Shown: positions 1 to 6,018 of the stretch, in pieces
Position numbering within the stretch: the stretch's first letter is position 1
How the letters are laid out: the number at the start of each line of letters is the position of its first letter
NCBI GenBank assembly: GCA_934215995.1
Contig: CAKQBC010000067.1
Span: forward strand, 1 to 9,396
Direction of reading: 5' to 3'
DNA: 9,396 bases
Origin: an uncultured Bacillus sp.
GTDB lineage: Bacteria; Bacillota; Bacilli; Bacillales; DSM-1321
Made by a program: the position numbers and the translations under genes
Notes under the pieces: generated by a model
What the model saw: the letters and a program-made list of their open reading frames with translations, nothing else
Told to the model about the DNA's origin: nothing
Databases searched by the model: none

Positions 1-1
1 G

Positions 2-115
2 AAACAAAAGGATGATGCGCTATTTCGCCTGATGGATGAAATCAGGGAAACAAAACAGGTGGTATGGACGGGGGGTGCAAGCTTTTCTGTAGAGGGAAAA
101 GGCTTTCACAAATAG
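2..115 (+). CDS. 3' end of a gene, probably UV-damage endonuclease UvsE (partial)
   Basis: An open frame enters from the left edge and stops at TAG 113-115, giving 37 C-terminal residues. It starts KQKDDALFRLMDEI and ends GGASFSVEGKGFHK. The first part resembles the end of UvsE/UVDE proteins, where a metal-site segment (ML-EAK) is followed by a K-D-ALF-L helix. This is recall of the family pattern, not an alignment. UvsE is a TIM-barrel endonuclease that nicks DNA next to UV photoproducts. In some Bacillus genomes, as I recall, uvsE sits near the cshA helicase and this cluster, which fits; in B. subtilis cshA itself precedes ydbS. No terminator is visible between this stop and ydbS, so the two may be co-transcribed. 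The call is tentative because the catalytic part lies outside the window. Confidence 0.45.
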   Translation, partial: KQKDDALFRLMDEIRETKQVVWTGGASFSVEGKGFHK

Positions 116-174
116 AAAGAAAATAAGATTACCTGTATACTACATAGAAGGGAGAGTTAGGGAGGGGAAGAATC

Positions 175-648
175 GTGGAGCTTCAGAAGCGAATATCGAA
201 AAAAGCGCTGTCCGTATGGAGAATCAATGGCTTGATCCATACAGGAATCTATATGGCCATAGCAGCCCTGCTTACGTTTTTGGCCATGTTATTCGACTGG
301 CCGGGCTGGGTAATAATCATTTTTTGGGGAATTGCCGTTCTTCGTTTTGTGTACAGTGTCATCATTTTTCCGGCACTCAGCTATAAACAGTGGAGATATG
401 AGGTCAGGGAAACGGAAATTGAATTGCAGCAGGGGCTGTTCATTGTAGAGAGGACGCTTGTACCGATGGTCAGGGTGCAGCATGTGGATATTTCCCAGGG
501 ACCGATCATGAAGAAATATGGATTATCGTCCATCGGCATTTCCACGGCAGCCACTGTCCATGAAATACCGGCTCTAGAGAATGGGGAAGCAGAAGAGCTG
601 AGGCATTATATCTCAAGGATGGTGCAGAGGGTGAAGGAAGATGTCTGA
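175..648 (+). CDS. ydbS: YdbS-like membrane protein with bacterial PH (bPH2) domain
   Basis: A 157-residue protein. Two hydrophobic segments (about residues 22-41 and 43-66) form a hairpin membrane anchor. They are followed by a bPH2 (YdbS-like, formerly DUF304) domain at about residues 70-150, with the typical stretch beginning RETEIELQQGLF and then VPMVRVQHVDISQGPI. The GTG start at 175 is preceded by a strong ribosome site (GGAGGGGAAG, 161-170). The end overlaps ydbT by 8 bp, so translation is probably coupled. In B. subtilis, ydbS-ydbT belongs to the sigma-W regulon and adds resistance to antimicrobials made by related bacilli; the molecular mechanism is not known. Length is close to the B. 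subtilis protein (about 159 aa). No sigma-W-type CGTA -10 element is seen in the 174 bp upstream. Confidence 0.9.
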   Translation: MELQKRISKKALSVWRINGLIHTGIYMAIAALLTFLAMLFDWPGWVIIIFWGIAVLRFVYSVIIFPALSYKQWRYEVRETEIELQQGLFIVERTLVPMVRVQHVDISQGPIMKKYGLSSIGISTAATVHEIPALENGEAEELRHYISRMVQRVKEDV

Positions 649-2089
649 ACAGGCAAGGCTGCATCCCGCTGCCATTATACTGAATACATTGAAGATATTA
701 AAAGATGCCTTTCTCCCGTTCGTGGCAATTATCTTTATCGGAGATGCCGATGATGGCTGGTGGATCAATATTATTATGGCTTTTATTTATATGGGGGCCA
801 GTACGGTATCCGGCTTCGTCAAGTGGCTGACGTTTTTTTACCATATTGAAAATGATGGGATACGCATACATTCAGGTGTTTTCATCAAAAAGAAAAGATA
901 TATTTCGTTTGAAAGAATACATAGTGTAGATATGACGGAAGGGCTGCTGCAAAGATTGTTCGGGCTCGTAAAGCTGACGATTGATACAGCAGGCTCCTCG
1001 GATAAGGAAGGGGAAGCGGTCCTGTCTGCAATCACAAGAGCGGAAGCTATCCGTATAAGTGAACTGATTGAAGGCAGCAAGGCAGGCAGCATAGGCGAAG
1101 ATGCGGCGGATGAGCCGGTTGAACAGCCGATTAAGAGCGAGAAAACCGTTTTTACGATGTCACATAAGCAAATCCTCATTATGGCGCTGACGTCCGGCAG
1201 GATCGGCGTTGTTTTTGCCGGGGCTTTTGCTTTGCTGGGACAGCTGGGCGATAAGGTATTTATTGACCGGATTTTTGAAGAAGTGCAGGCGGCAATGGCT
1301 GTGTTTTCTATCATCTTTTTAGTTGTGGTCATTCTGGCTATTCTGGCTGTCACATATGCAATTGCGGTCATCTGGATGATGCTTAAATATGCCAATTTTT
1401 CAGTGAAGAAAAGGGAAGGGGATTTAATCATCACGCATGGTTTGCTGGAGAGGCGGCAATTAACGATCCCAATGGAGAAAATCCAGGCAGTCCGAGTCGT
1501 TGAGAGCGTCATACGGCAACCCTTTAATCTGGCCACGGTTTATTTGGAAACTGCCTCTGGCTCTGCGGAAGAGCTGGAGAAGTCCGAGACGATGCTTTTT
1601 CCGTTAATCAGCCGTAAGCGTTTGGGCCAGCTGTTGAATCCGATTCTCGGGCAATATACGATTGACACGGCCATTACTCAGCTGCCGAAGAAAGCCCTGC
1701 CCAGGTACATCATGCGCCAATTGATGTTTTGGATACCTGCCGCAGGAGTCGCCATTTACTTTTTCAGGCCAATCGGATACTTGTCCATAGCCTTTGTGTT
1801 CATTGGGGCGGCCTGGGGTTATTTATCGTATAGAGCAGCGGGCTGGGGCCTTGAAGGGAAACAATTGACGCTGCGGTTTCGCCGAATTTCAAAGTATACT
1901 TATATTGCCCGCAAAGAGCGGATCCAATCCTTCACAACGAGCCAAAGCTGGTTTCAGCAAAAAAGCGGCCTGGGCACAGTGAATGCCTACAGCAAGACGG
2001 GGTCAGGAGCGGGTGTCAGCAACGGCACAGTGGCTGACGTGGATGAAAAGGACCTCGTCGCGTTAAGGGACTGGTTCCGTTACCACTGA
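641..2089 (+). CDS. ydbT: YdbT-like membrane protein with three bPH2 domains
   Basis: A 482-residue partner of YdbS. The sequence shows three repeats of 'membrane hairpin then bPH2 domain'. Membrane segments lie near residues 22-36 and 40-64, then 180-200 and 218-247, then 365-380 and 384-400. The PH-like units lie near 68-150, 252-335 and 405-478. Each unit carries the recurrent pattern of a G-(V/L) turn followed by a basic strand and a (R/K)I-(S/A)V element, for example KRYISFERIHSVDMTEGLLQ and RQLTIPMEKIQAVRVVES. The ATG at 641 lies inside the ydbS end (ATGTCTGA), with GGTGAAGGAAG as ribosome site. Its last 10 bp overlap the end of the convergent ydcA. It probably acts in the membrane with YdbS in resistance to antimicrobial peptides (inferred from B. 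subtilis). The biochemical role is unknown. Confidence 0.9.
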   Translation: MSEQARLHPAAIILNTLKILKDAFLPFVAIIFIGDADDGWWINIIMAFIYMGASTVSGFVKWLTFFYHIENDGIRIHSGVFIKKKRYISFERIHSVDMTEGLLQRLFGLVKLTIDTAGSSDKEGEAVLSAITRAEAIRISELIEGSKAGSIGEDAADEPVEQPIKSEKTVFTMSHKQILIMALTSGRIGVVFAGAFALLGQLGDKVFIDRIFEEVQAAMAVFSIIFLVVVILAILAVTYAIAVIWMMLKYANFSVKKREGDLIITHGLLERRQLTIPMEKIQAVRVVESVIRQPFNLATVYLETASGSAEELEKSETMLFPLISRKRLGQLLNPILGQYTIDTAITQLPKKALPRYIMRQLMFWIPAAGVAIYFFRPIGYLSIAFVFIGAAWGYLSYRAAGWGLEGKQLTLRFRRISKYTYIARKERIQSFTTSQSWFQQKSGLGTVNAYSKTGSGAGVSNGTVADVDEKDLVALRDWFRYH

Positions 2090-2688
2090 TGGAACAGATT
2101 CTTGTTGCTGTACGAATAAAGGAAGGCCATTGCGAAGCCGATTGCACATCCGGCAAAATGGGCCGTTAAATTTACATTGGCCTGAAAGATGGGCATGAAG
2201 AGGGCGAGGGCGGTTAATGCTTTGATCATGGATGCATCCTGCTTTGTCATCACATGTTTTTTGGCTGCGAGCAAGAAGAGGTAGAAGCCGAAGAAGCCGA
2301 AAATCGAGCTGCTTGCCCCCAGATGTGAATAAGTTAAAGGCTTGATGAGATAGGTGACGGTATTAGCGCCAACACCTGAAACGAAGTAAAGCAGCAGGAA
2401 TCTGAAAGGCTTCAGCATGACTTCAACAGCCGGTCCAAGAATCAGGATGGTAAAGGTGTTAAATATAAAATGTGTCGCGTTGCTGTGTATAAATATCGGG
2501 GTCAGCAAACGCCACAGCTCCCCTTCCCTTATATAAAGGTTGATTCCGATTGTATGCTCCAGAATGATGCCTTTCGGGAATATGGGAAGGGAAATCGCGA
2601 AGAAAAGCGCTGCATTTAAGCATAGGATGCCTGTAACGCAGGGGTACAGCCGTATGAATTCGCGAAGGCTTTCTTTTCGGATGAACAT
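2080..2688 (-). CDS. ydcA: Rhomboid family intramembrane serine protease
   Basis: A 202-residue polytopic membrane protein. Rhomboid hallmarks are present: the WR motif before the first core helix (ELWRLLTPIFIH, residues 57-68), the H-x4-H-x3-N element (H68, H73, N77), the nucleophile in GASS (S126, where many relatives have GASG), and the catalytic histidine in AHFAG (H177) followed by the GxxxG-type helix. The active site therefore looks complete. Rhomboids cleave substrate membrane helices; the substrate of this subfamily is not known. The frame is open upstream to 2823, but the ATG at 2686-2688 is preferred: it has GGAGG ten bases before it, matches the usual length (about 199 aa in B. 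subtilis), and avoids running into acpS. It is transcribed away from acpS, from a short shared spacer that carries a sporulation-type -10 element. Confidence 0.92.
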   Translation of the reverse strand: MFIRKESLREFIRLYPCVTGILCLNAALFFAISLPIFPKGIILEHTIGINLYIREGELWRLLTPIFIHSNATHFIFNTFTILILGPAVEVMLKPFRFLLLYFVSGVGANTVTYLIKPLTYSHLGASSSIFGFFGFYLFLLAAKKHVMTKQDASMIKALTALALFMPIFQANVNLTAHFAGCAIGFAMAFLYSYSNKNLFHQW

Positions 2689-2721
2689 ATAGGGCTCGCC
2701 TCCATTATTAGAATACGATAT

Positions 2722-2749
2722 AGTGTATGCTGCATTTTTTTGGATAGAA
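2722..2749 (-). promoter_or_regulatory. Candidate sporulation (sigma-E/K type) promoter for ydcA
   Basis: On the minus strand the bases at 2729-2722 read CATACACT, a perfect match to the sigma-E -10 consensus CATACAnT; extended to CATACACTA they also fit the sigma-K -10 (CATAnnnTA). The expected -35 (ATATT type) is poor: CTATC with a 13-base spacer is the best fit. A start near 2715 would give a 27-nt leader with the GGAGG ribosome site correctly inside it. No convincing sigma-A pair was seen for ydcA. Confidence 0.4.
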
Positions 2750-2759
2750 GGTGAAGAGG

Positions 2760-3128
2760 ATGATAAAAGGGATCGGAATAGATGTTGTGGAAATAGCGAG
2801 GATCCGGGAGCTTGCCGAATCAAACGGGCGATTCGCTGAGCGGATCTTGACCGGGCGGGAGCTCGCCAGATATGAGGAGCTTAAAGAGGAAAGGCGCTTT
2901 GAATTCCTGGCCGGGCGTTTTGCTGCAAAGGAAGCATTTTCAAAAGCCTATGGAACGGGAATCGGCAAAGAGTTGAGCTTCCATTCAATCTCGGTCGGCA
3001 ATGACCCAAAGGGGAAGCCGGTCATCAAGGAACCGTTCTCGGCAGGCGTTCACCTTTCCATCTCCCATAGCAAGGAGTATGCGGTAGCGCAGGTAGTAAT
3101 AGAGGAAGTTGGCGAAACAGAAGGTTGA
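2760..3128 (+). CDS. acpS: Holo-[acyl-carrier-protein] synthase
   Basis: A 122-residue AcpS-type 4'-phosphopantetheinyl transferase, of full family length (B. subtilis 121 aa). It moves 4'-phosphopantetheine from CoA to the serine of apo-ACP, making the active carrier for fatty acid synthesis; it is a cytosolic homotrimer. The N-terminal motif IKGIGIDVVEI contains the metal-binding D8. The second motif FLAGRFAAKEAFSKA contains K57 and the metal ligand E58. The C-terminal strand HLSISHSKEYA is also typical. The ATG at 2760 is chosen over an in-frame GTG at 2751 because AcpS proteins usually begin M-I-x-G-I-G-I-D, and AAGGTG sits six bases before the ATG. It is divergent from ydcA and is followed by a strong terminator at 3219. 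No clear sigma-A promoter was found in the short spacer. Confidence 0.96.
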   Translation: MIKGIGIDVVEIARIRELAESNGRFAERILTGRELARYEELKEERRFEFLAGRFAAKEAFSKAYGTGIGKELSFHSISVGNDPKGKPVIKEPFSAGVHLSISHSKEYAVAQVVIEEVGETEG

Positions 3129-3218
3129 TGAGACCCGCATTTCTCACAAAGTGGCCGTATTAAGGAATCCATTTTCTGAATGCCTGATATGCAATCGTAT
3201 AGACAATGTCGACCGAAT

Positions 3219-3251
3219 GGCACCCGATGCGGGTGTCCTTTTTCTTTTTTT
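3219..3251 (+). terminator. Rho-independent terminator after acpS
   Basis: An 8-bp stem (GGCACCCG, 3219-3226, with CGGGTGTC, 3230-3237, one G-U pair) closes a 3-base ATG loop. It is followed by TTTTT, C and seven Ts (3239-3251). It ends the acpS transcript and insulates the ydcC promoter just downstream. Confidence 0.85.
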
Positions 3252-3264
3252 CAGCTGGACCCTG

Positions 3265-3294
3265 GACATATTCGGCTTAGGGGCCTCATATACT
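3265..3294 (+). promoter_or_regulatory. Candidate sigma-E promoter for ydcC
   Basis: GACATATT (3265-3272) matches the sigma-E -35 consensus (ATATT core preceded by a G/T and A/C type context). After a 14-base spacer comes CATATACT (3287-3294), which differs from the -10 consensus CATACAnT at one position only. Spacer length is the usual one. The start would lie near 3301, giving a leader of about 125 nt. In B. subtilis ydcC is, to my knowledge, a sigma-E (mother-cell) gene, which agrees. The rest of the gap between the acpS terminator and ydcC shows nothing else recognisable. Confidence 0.6.
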
Positions 3295-3425
3295 TTTATT
3301 GCTATAGGTGAGACAGGTTCAGCGTGATAGTGCTAGAGCAGAAAGGCATAATCAAAGTCAGTCATCATTCTAATATCTAATCCTGATGTCTCCCTTTTTT
3401 GTAAATAAAAGAAGGGGTTGAAGAG

Positions 3426-4433
3426 ATGAAGAAGTTTTTACTGATCATGGCGGGTATTCTGATTGTGTTCTCGTTAGCTGCTTGTGGCCAGAAATCACAG
3501 GAGGATGTAGAAAAATCCTTGAATAAAAAGGTAACGCAGATGAAGAGCTACAAAGCGAAAGCACAGATGACTTTAAAAATGGGCAGCGATCCGCAAGTGT
3601 ATGACGTGGAAATTTGGCATAAGGATCCGGACTATTACCGGGTGCTTCTGAAGAACGAAAAAAAGGAACAAAGCCAGATGATACTCCGGAATAAGGATGG
3701 TGTATATGTGCTGACGCCTGCCTTGAACAAAAGCTTCCATTTCCAAAGCGATTGGCCGAATAAGAGCAGCCAGGCCTATTTGTATGAGTCGATCGTAAAG
3801 GATATCATGGAGGATAAGGAATCGACATTCAAAGCGACAGACAACCACTATGTGTTCGGGACAAAGACAAGATACCAGAACAACAAGATGCTGCCGTTGC
3901 AGGAAATCACATTCAAGAAGAAAGATCTTTCCCCTGTCAGTGTGAAAATCATGGATTCAGACCATAATACCCTTGTGACGGTGGAATTCTCGAAGGTGAC
4001 CTTTAACCCGACATTCGAAAAGGATGCCTTTGATATGAAAAAGAATATGACCGGAGCCCAGTTGGAAGTCCCTGTGATGGCAGAGGCAGAAGGCGGGGAA
4101 ATGAGCCTTAAATACCCTGCGGAGATGGATGGAATCTCTCTTGTGGAAGAAAAAGAAGTGAAGACGGACAATGGAATGAGTGTCGTTTTGACATATGAAG
4201 GAGAAAAGAATTTCACAATGATCGCAGAGAAGGCGGAAGTGGTGGAATCCTCAATTTCCCCTCAAAGCGCGCTTGGCGACCCGGTTGACCTTGGCTATAC
4301 AATTGGAGCGCTTACCGACAGGAGCATTTCCTGGACCTTGGACGGAGTGGATTATACAATTGCTTCCCAAGACCTCACAAAAGAGGAAATGGCGGAAATC
4401 GCCCGCTCTGTACAAGTTGAACCAATCAAATAA
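3426..4433 (+). CDS. ydcC: YdcC-like lipoprotein, LolA/LppX-type fold, sporulation-associated
   Basis: A 335-residue secreted lipoprotein. The signal peptide is MKKFLLIMAGILIVFSLAAC with lipobox LAAC; the cysteine at residue 20 would be lipidated and anchored to the outer face of the membrane. The mature part is rich in beta-strand patterns and charged residues, as in the 'outer membrane lipoprotein carrier-like' family (YdcC/LolA-related fold): an N-terminal half at about residues 30-205, with repeated patterns such as VEIWHKDPDYYRVLL, and a smaller C-terminal domain at about 225-333. Function is unknown; similar folds bind hydrophobic ligands, and in B. subtilis the gene is expressed in the sporulating mother cell. 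The ATG at 3426 has AAGGGG eight bases upstream. It is monocistronic here, with its own promoter candidate and a terminator directly after the stop. Confidence 0.9.
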   Translation: MKKFLLIMAGILIVFSLAACGQKSQEDVEKSLNKKVTQMKSYKAKAQMTLKMGSDPQVYDVEIWHKDPDYYRVLLKNEKKEQSQMILRNKDGVYVLTPALNKSFHFQSDWPNKSSQAYLYESIVKDIMEDKESTFKATDNHYVFGTKTRYQNNKMLPLQEITFKKKDLSPVSVKIMDSDHNTLVTVEFSKVTFNPTFEKDAFDMKKNMTGAQLEVPVMAEAEGGEMSLKYPAEMDGISLVEEKEVKTDNGMSVVLTYEGEKNFTMIAEKAEVVESSISPQSALGDPVDLGYTIGALTDRSISWTLDGVDYTIASQDLTKEEMAEIARSVQVEPIK

Positions 4434-4444
4434 TAGCGAAGAAT

Positions 4445-4472
4445 GCCGGCCGCCAGCGGCCGGCTTTTGTTT
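4445..4472 (+). terminator. Rho-independent terminator after ydcC
   Basis: A very GC-rich 8-bp stem (GCCGGCCG, 4445-4452, with CGGCCGGC, 4457-4464) closes a 4-base CCAG loop and is followed by TTTTGTTT. It begins 11 bases after the ydcC stop, so alr needs its own promoter. Confidence 0.88.
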
Positions 4473-4505
4473 ATGGGGACAGGGAATTTGCCGGCCGGTA
4501 TCGGG

Positions 4506-4542
4506 TTTCAGTTGCTTTCCCTATCCTGTATAATAGGATTAG
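4506..4542 (+). promoter_or_regulatory. Candidate sigma-A promoter for alr, -10 inside an inverted repeat
   Basis: A perfect -10 box TATAAT lies at 4529-4534; the -35 region is weak (TTTCAG at 4506-4511 with a 17-base spacer). The start would be near 4541, about 50 bases before the alr start. The -10 lies within ATCCT-N7-AGGAT (4523-4527 and 4535-4539), extendable to CTATCCT / AGGATTAG with one extra base. This may be an operator or chance. Confidence 0.5.
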
Positions 4543-4589
4543 TATATACACCAGAGAATGACCACAGAAAAGAAAGAAGGTTGGCGAAA

Positions 4590-5747
4590 GTGGAAACGGC
4601 TTTTTACAGAGATACATGGGCAGAGATTGACTTGGATGCAGTTCGCCATAACGTCAGGAGGACGAAACAGCATCTGGAGGATAACGTGAAGCTGTTTGCT
4701 GTTGTGAAGGCGAATGCTTATGGGCACGGTGATGCGGAGGTGGCAAAAGCGGCTTTGGATGCAGGGGCCGACTTCCTTGCGGTTGCGTTCTTGGACGAGG
4801 CAATCGTGCTGCGGAAAAAAGGGATTGATGCACCTGTATTAATTTTGGGCGCGGTCAGGCCATCCGATGCCGGCCTTGCAGCTGAATATGGACTGGCTGT
4901 AACTGTATATGATCATGCTTGGCTTATGGATGCTGCACCTTATTTGAATGAAAAGCGGGCTTTGGCAGTCCATCTCAAATGCGATACAGGAATGGGGAGG
5001 CTCGGATTCCGCAAATTGGAGGATATGGAGGCTGCAGAAGAATATATACGTAAAACGAACGGATTCTATCTGGAAGGTATATTTACCCATTTTGCAACAG
5101 CTGATGAATTGGATCATTCTTACTATGTAGAGCAGATGGGCCGCTTTATGCAATTCCTCGGAAGCCTTGCGGAGAAACCTCCGATTATACATTGCAGCAA
5201 CAGCGCTGCCGCCCTGCGTTTCCATGATTCTGCGTTTAATGCTGTCAGGCTTGGCATATCCATGTATGGTTTAAGCCCTTCTCCGGACATCAAGCCGATT
5301 TTGCCGTTTGAACTGGAAGAAGCAATGGCGCTGTATACAAAGATTGTCCATATTAAGCAATTGCCGAAAAATCAGTGCATCAGCTATGGAGCCACTTATC
5401 GGACCGAAGAAGCAGAGTGGATTGCGACGCTTCCGATCGGATATTCGGACGGCTGGATCCGGAAGCTTCAGGGGCAGGAGGTCCTTATTGACGGCATTAG
5501 GGTGCCGATTGTCGGCAGAGTCTGTATGGACCAGTGCATGGTCAAACTTCCGAAACACTATCCTGTCGGCACAAAGGTTACGCTGATCGGGACAGATAAA
5601 GATGAAGCTGTCACGGTCGATGAGATTGCTGAAAAGCTTGGAACAATTAATTATGAGGTGACATGCATGGTCAGCAGGAGAGTTCCCCGTGTGTATCTCG
5701 AAAACGGGAAGATTGCCTCTGTCCGCAATGAATTGTCCGGTATTTGA
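4590..5747 (+). CDS. alr: Alanine racemase (PLP-dependent)
   Basis: A 385-residue enzyme that interconverts L- and D-alanine with pyridoxal phosphate, supplying D-Ala for peptidoglycan. It is a cytosolic dimer. The PLP lysine is K40 in [10 protein letters not shown]. The second catalytic base is Y266 in SYGATYRT. R137 (GMGRLGF), R220 (VRLGISMYG) and K130 (HLKCDTG) match R136, R219 and the carbamylated K129 of the Geobacillus enzyme, all with the same +1 offset, so the active site is complete. The TIM-barrel domain covers about residues 1-245 and the C-terminal beta domain the rest. The frame is open back to 4443, but the GTG at 4590 is preferred: AAGAAGG lies nine bases before it, and homologues begin close to the [11 protein letters not shown] motif found here at residue 5. 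An in-frame TTG at 4581 directly abuts that ribosome site. No clear terminator follows. Confidence 0.96.
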   Translation: METAFYRDTWAEIDLDAVRHNVRRTKQHLEDNVKLFAVVKANAYGHGDAEVAKAALDAGADFLAVAFLDEAIVLRKKGIDAPVLILGAVRPSDAGLAAEYGLAVTVYDHAWLMDAAPYLNEKRALAVHLKCDTGMGRLGFRKLEDMEAAEEYIRKTNGFYLEGIFTHFATADELDHSYYVEQMGRFMQFLGSLAEKPPIIHCSNSAAALRFHDSAFNAVRLGISMYGLSPSPDIKPILPFELEEAMALYTKIVHIKQLPKNQCISYGATYRTEEAEWIATLPIGYSDGWIRKLQGQEVLIDGIRVPIVGRVCMDQCMVKLPKHYPVGTKVTLIGTDKDEAVTVDEIAEKLGTINYEVTCMVSRRVPRVYLENGKIASVRNELSGI

Positions 5748-5810
5748 TGAAAATGGGCTTGTTGTGTATGATTTTAAACTAGAAATGGGAAGACTGTAGG
5801 AGAGGAATTA

Positions 5811-5876
5811 TTGCTTGCGGGCGACATTTTTTTCTTGCGTTATGTCGGTGAAAACGTGCATTTTATAGGAATTTGA
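5811..5876 (+). CDS. Possible 21-codon small ORF in the alr-ndoAI spacer
   Basis: TTG at 5811 opens a frame of 21 codons ending at TGA 5874-5876 (LLAGDIFFLRYV, then GENVHFIGI). A near-ideal ribosome site, AGGAGAGG (5798-5805), lies five to eight bases before it. The product would be small and partly hydrophobic. I do not recognise it. It could be a real small protein, a leader peptide or a chance frame. The frame also spans a weak hairpin (CGACAT / ATGTCG, 5822-5827 with 5842-5847). Confidence 0.2.
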   Translation: MLAGDIFFLRYVGENVHFIGI

Positions 5877-5932
5877 TGCATAAATATAAACCAATCATGC
5901 TGATACTAAGACTGCGTAAATTCATAATTCCC

Positions 5933-5961
5933 TTTTCAAGTTTCCTTTTTAATGGTAATAT
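5933..5961 (+). promoter_or_regulatory. Candidate sigma-A promoter for ndoAI-ndoA
   Basis: TTTTCA (5933-5938), a 17-base spacer, then TAATAT (5956-5961) preceded by TGG, which makes an extended -10 (TGnTAATAT). A start near 5968 gives a leader of about 50 nt before the antitoxin. The rest of the 5748-6018 spacer is AT-rich and shows no strong terminator for alr. Confidence 0.5.
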
Positions 5962-6018
5962 GTTGTTTGAAATAGATTAAATAGTATATGTGTGTAGTGA
6001 TGGTGGAGGTGTATGCTT

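Noticed and set aside
838..1536. Long minus-strand frame inside ydbT
   Set aside because: It is a shadow of ydbT: its composition is biased by the complementary codons, and it has no ribosome site or recognisable domain.
2689..2823. 45-residue N-terminal extension of the rhomboid protein
   Set aside because: It would overlap acpS and the sporulation-type promoter; the ATG at 2688 has a proper ribosome site and the family length.
3215..3251. Resemblance of GAATGGCACCCG plus terminator to a T-box leader
   Set aside because: The conserved T-box core (AGGGUGGnACCGCG), the specifier stem and a downstream tRNA-related gene are all absent; ydcC is not an aminoacyl-tRNA or amino-acid gene.
3109..3327. 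72-codon frame after acpS on the plus strand
   Set aside because: It starts at a TTG abutting its only ribosome-like site, overlaps the acpS end, runs through the terminator hairpin and T-tract, and looks like no known family.
4443..4589. N-terminal extension of alr
   Set aside because: The extension overlaps the ydcC terminator and the alr promoter and is unlike alanine racemases; the GTG at 4590 has a good ribosome site and gives the family length.
5747..5782. 11-codon frame overlapping the alr stop (ATGA-type overlap)
   Set aside because: No ribosome site precedes it and it is too short to judge; it looks like chance.
5822..5847. Hairpin CGACAT / ATGTCG as a terminator for alr
   Set aside because: The stem is only 6 bp with a 14-base loop, and the T-tract lies in the loop, not after the stem.
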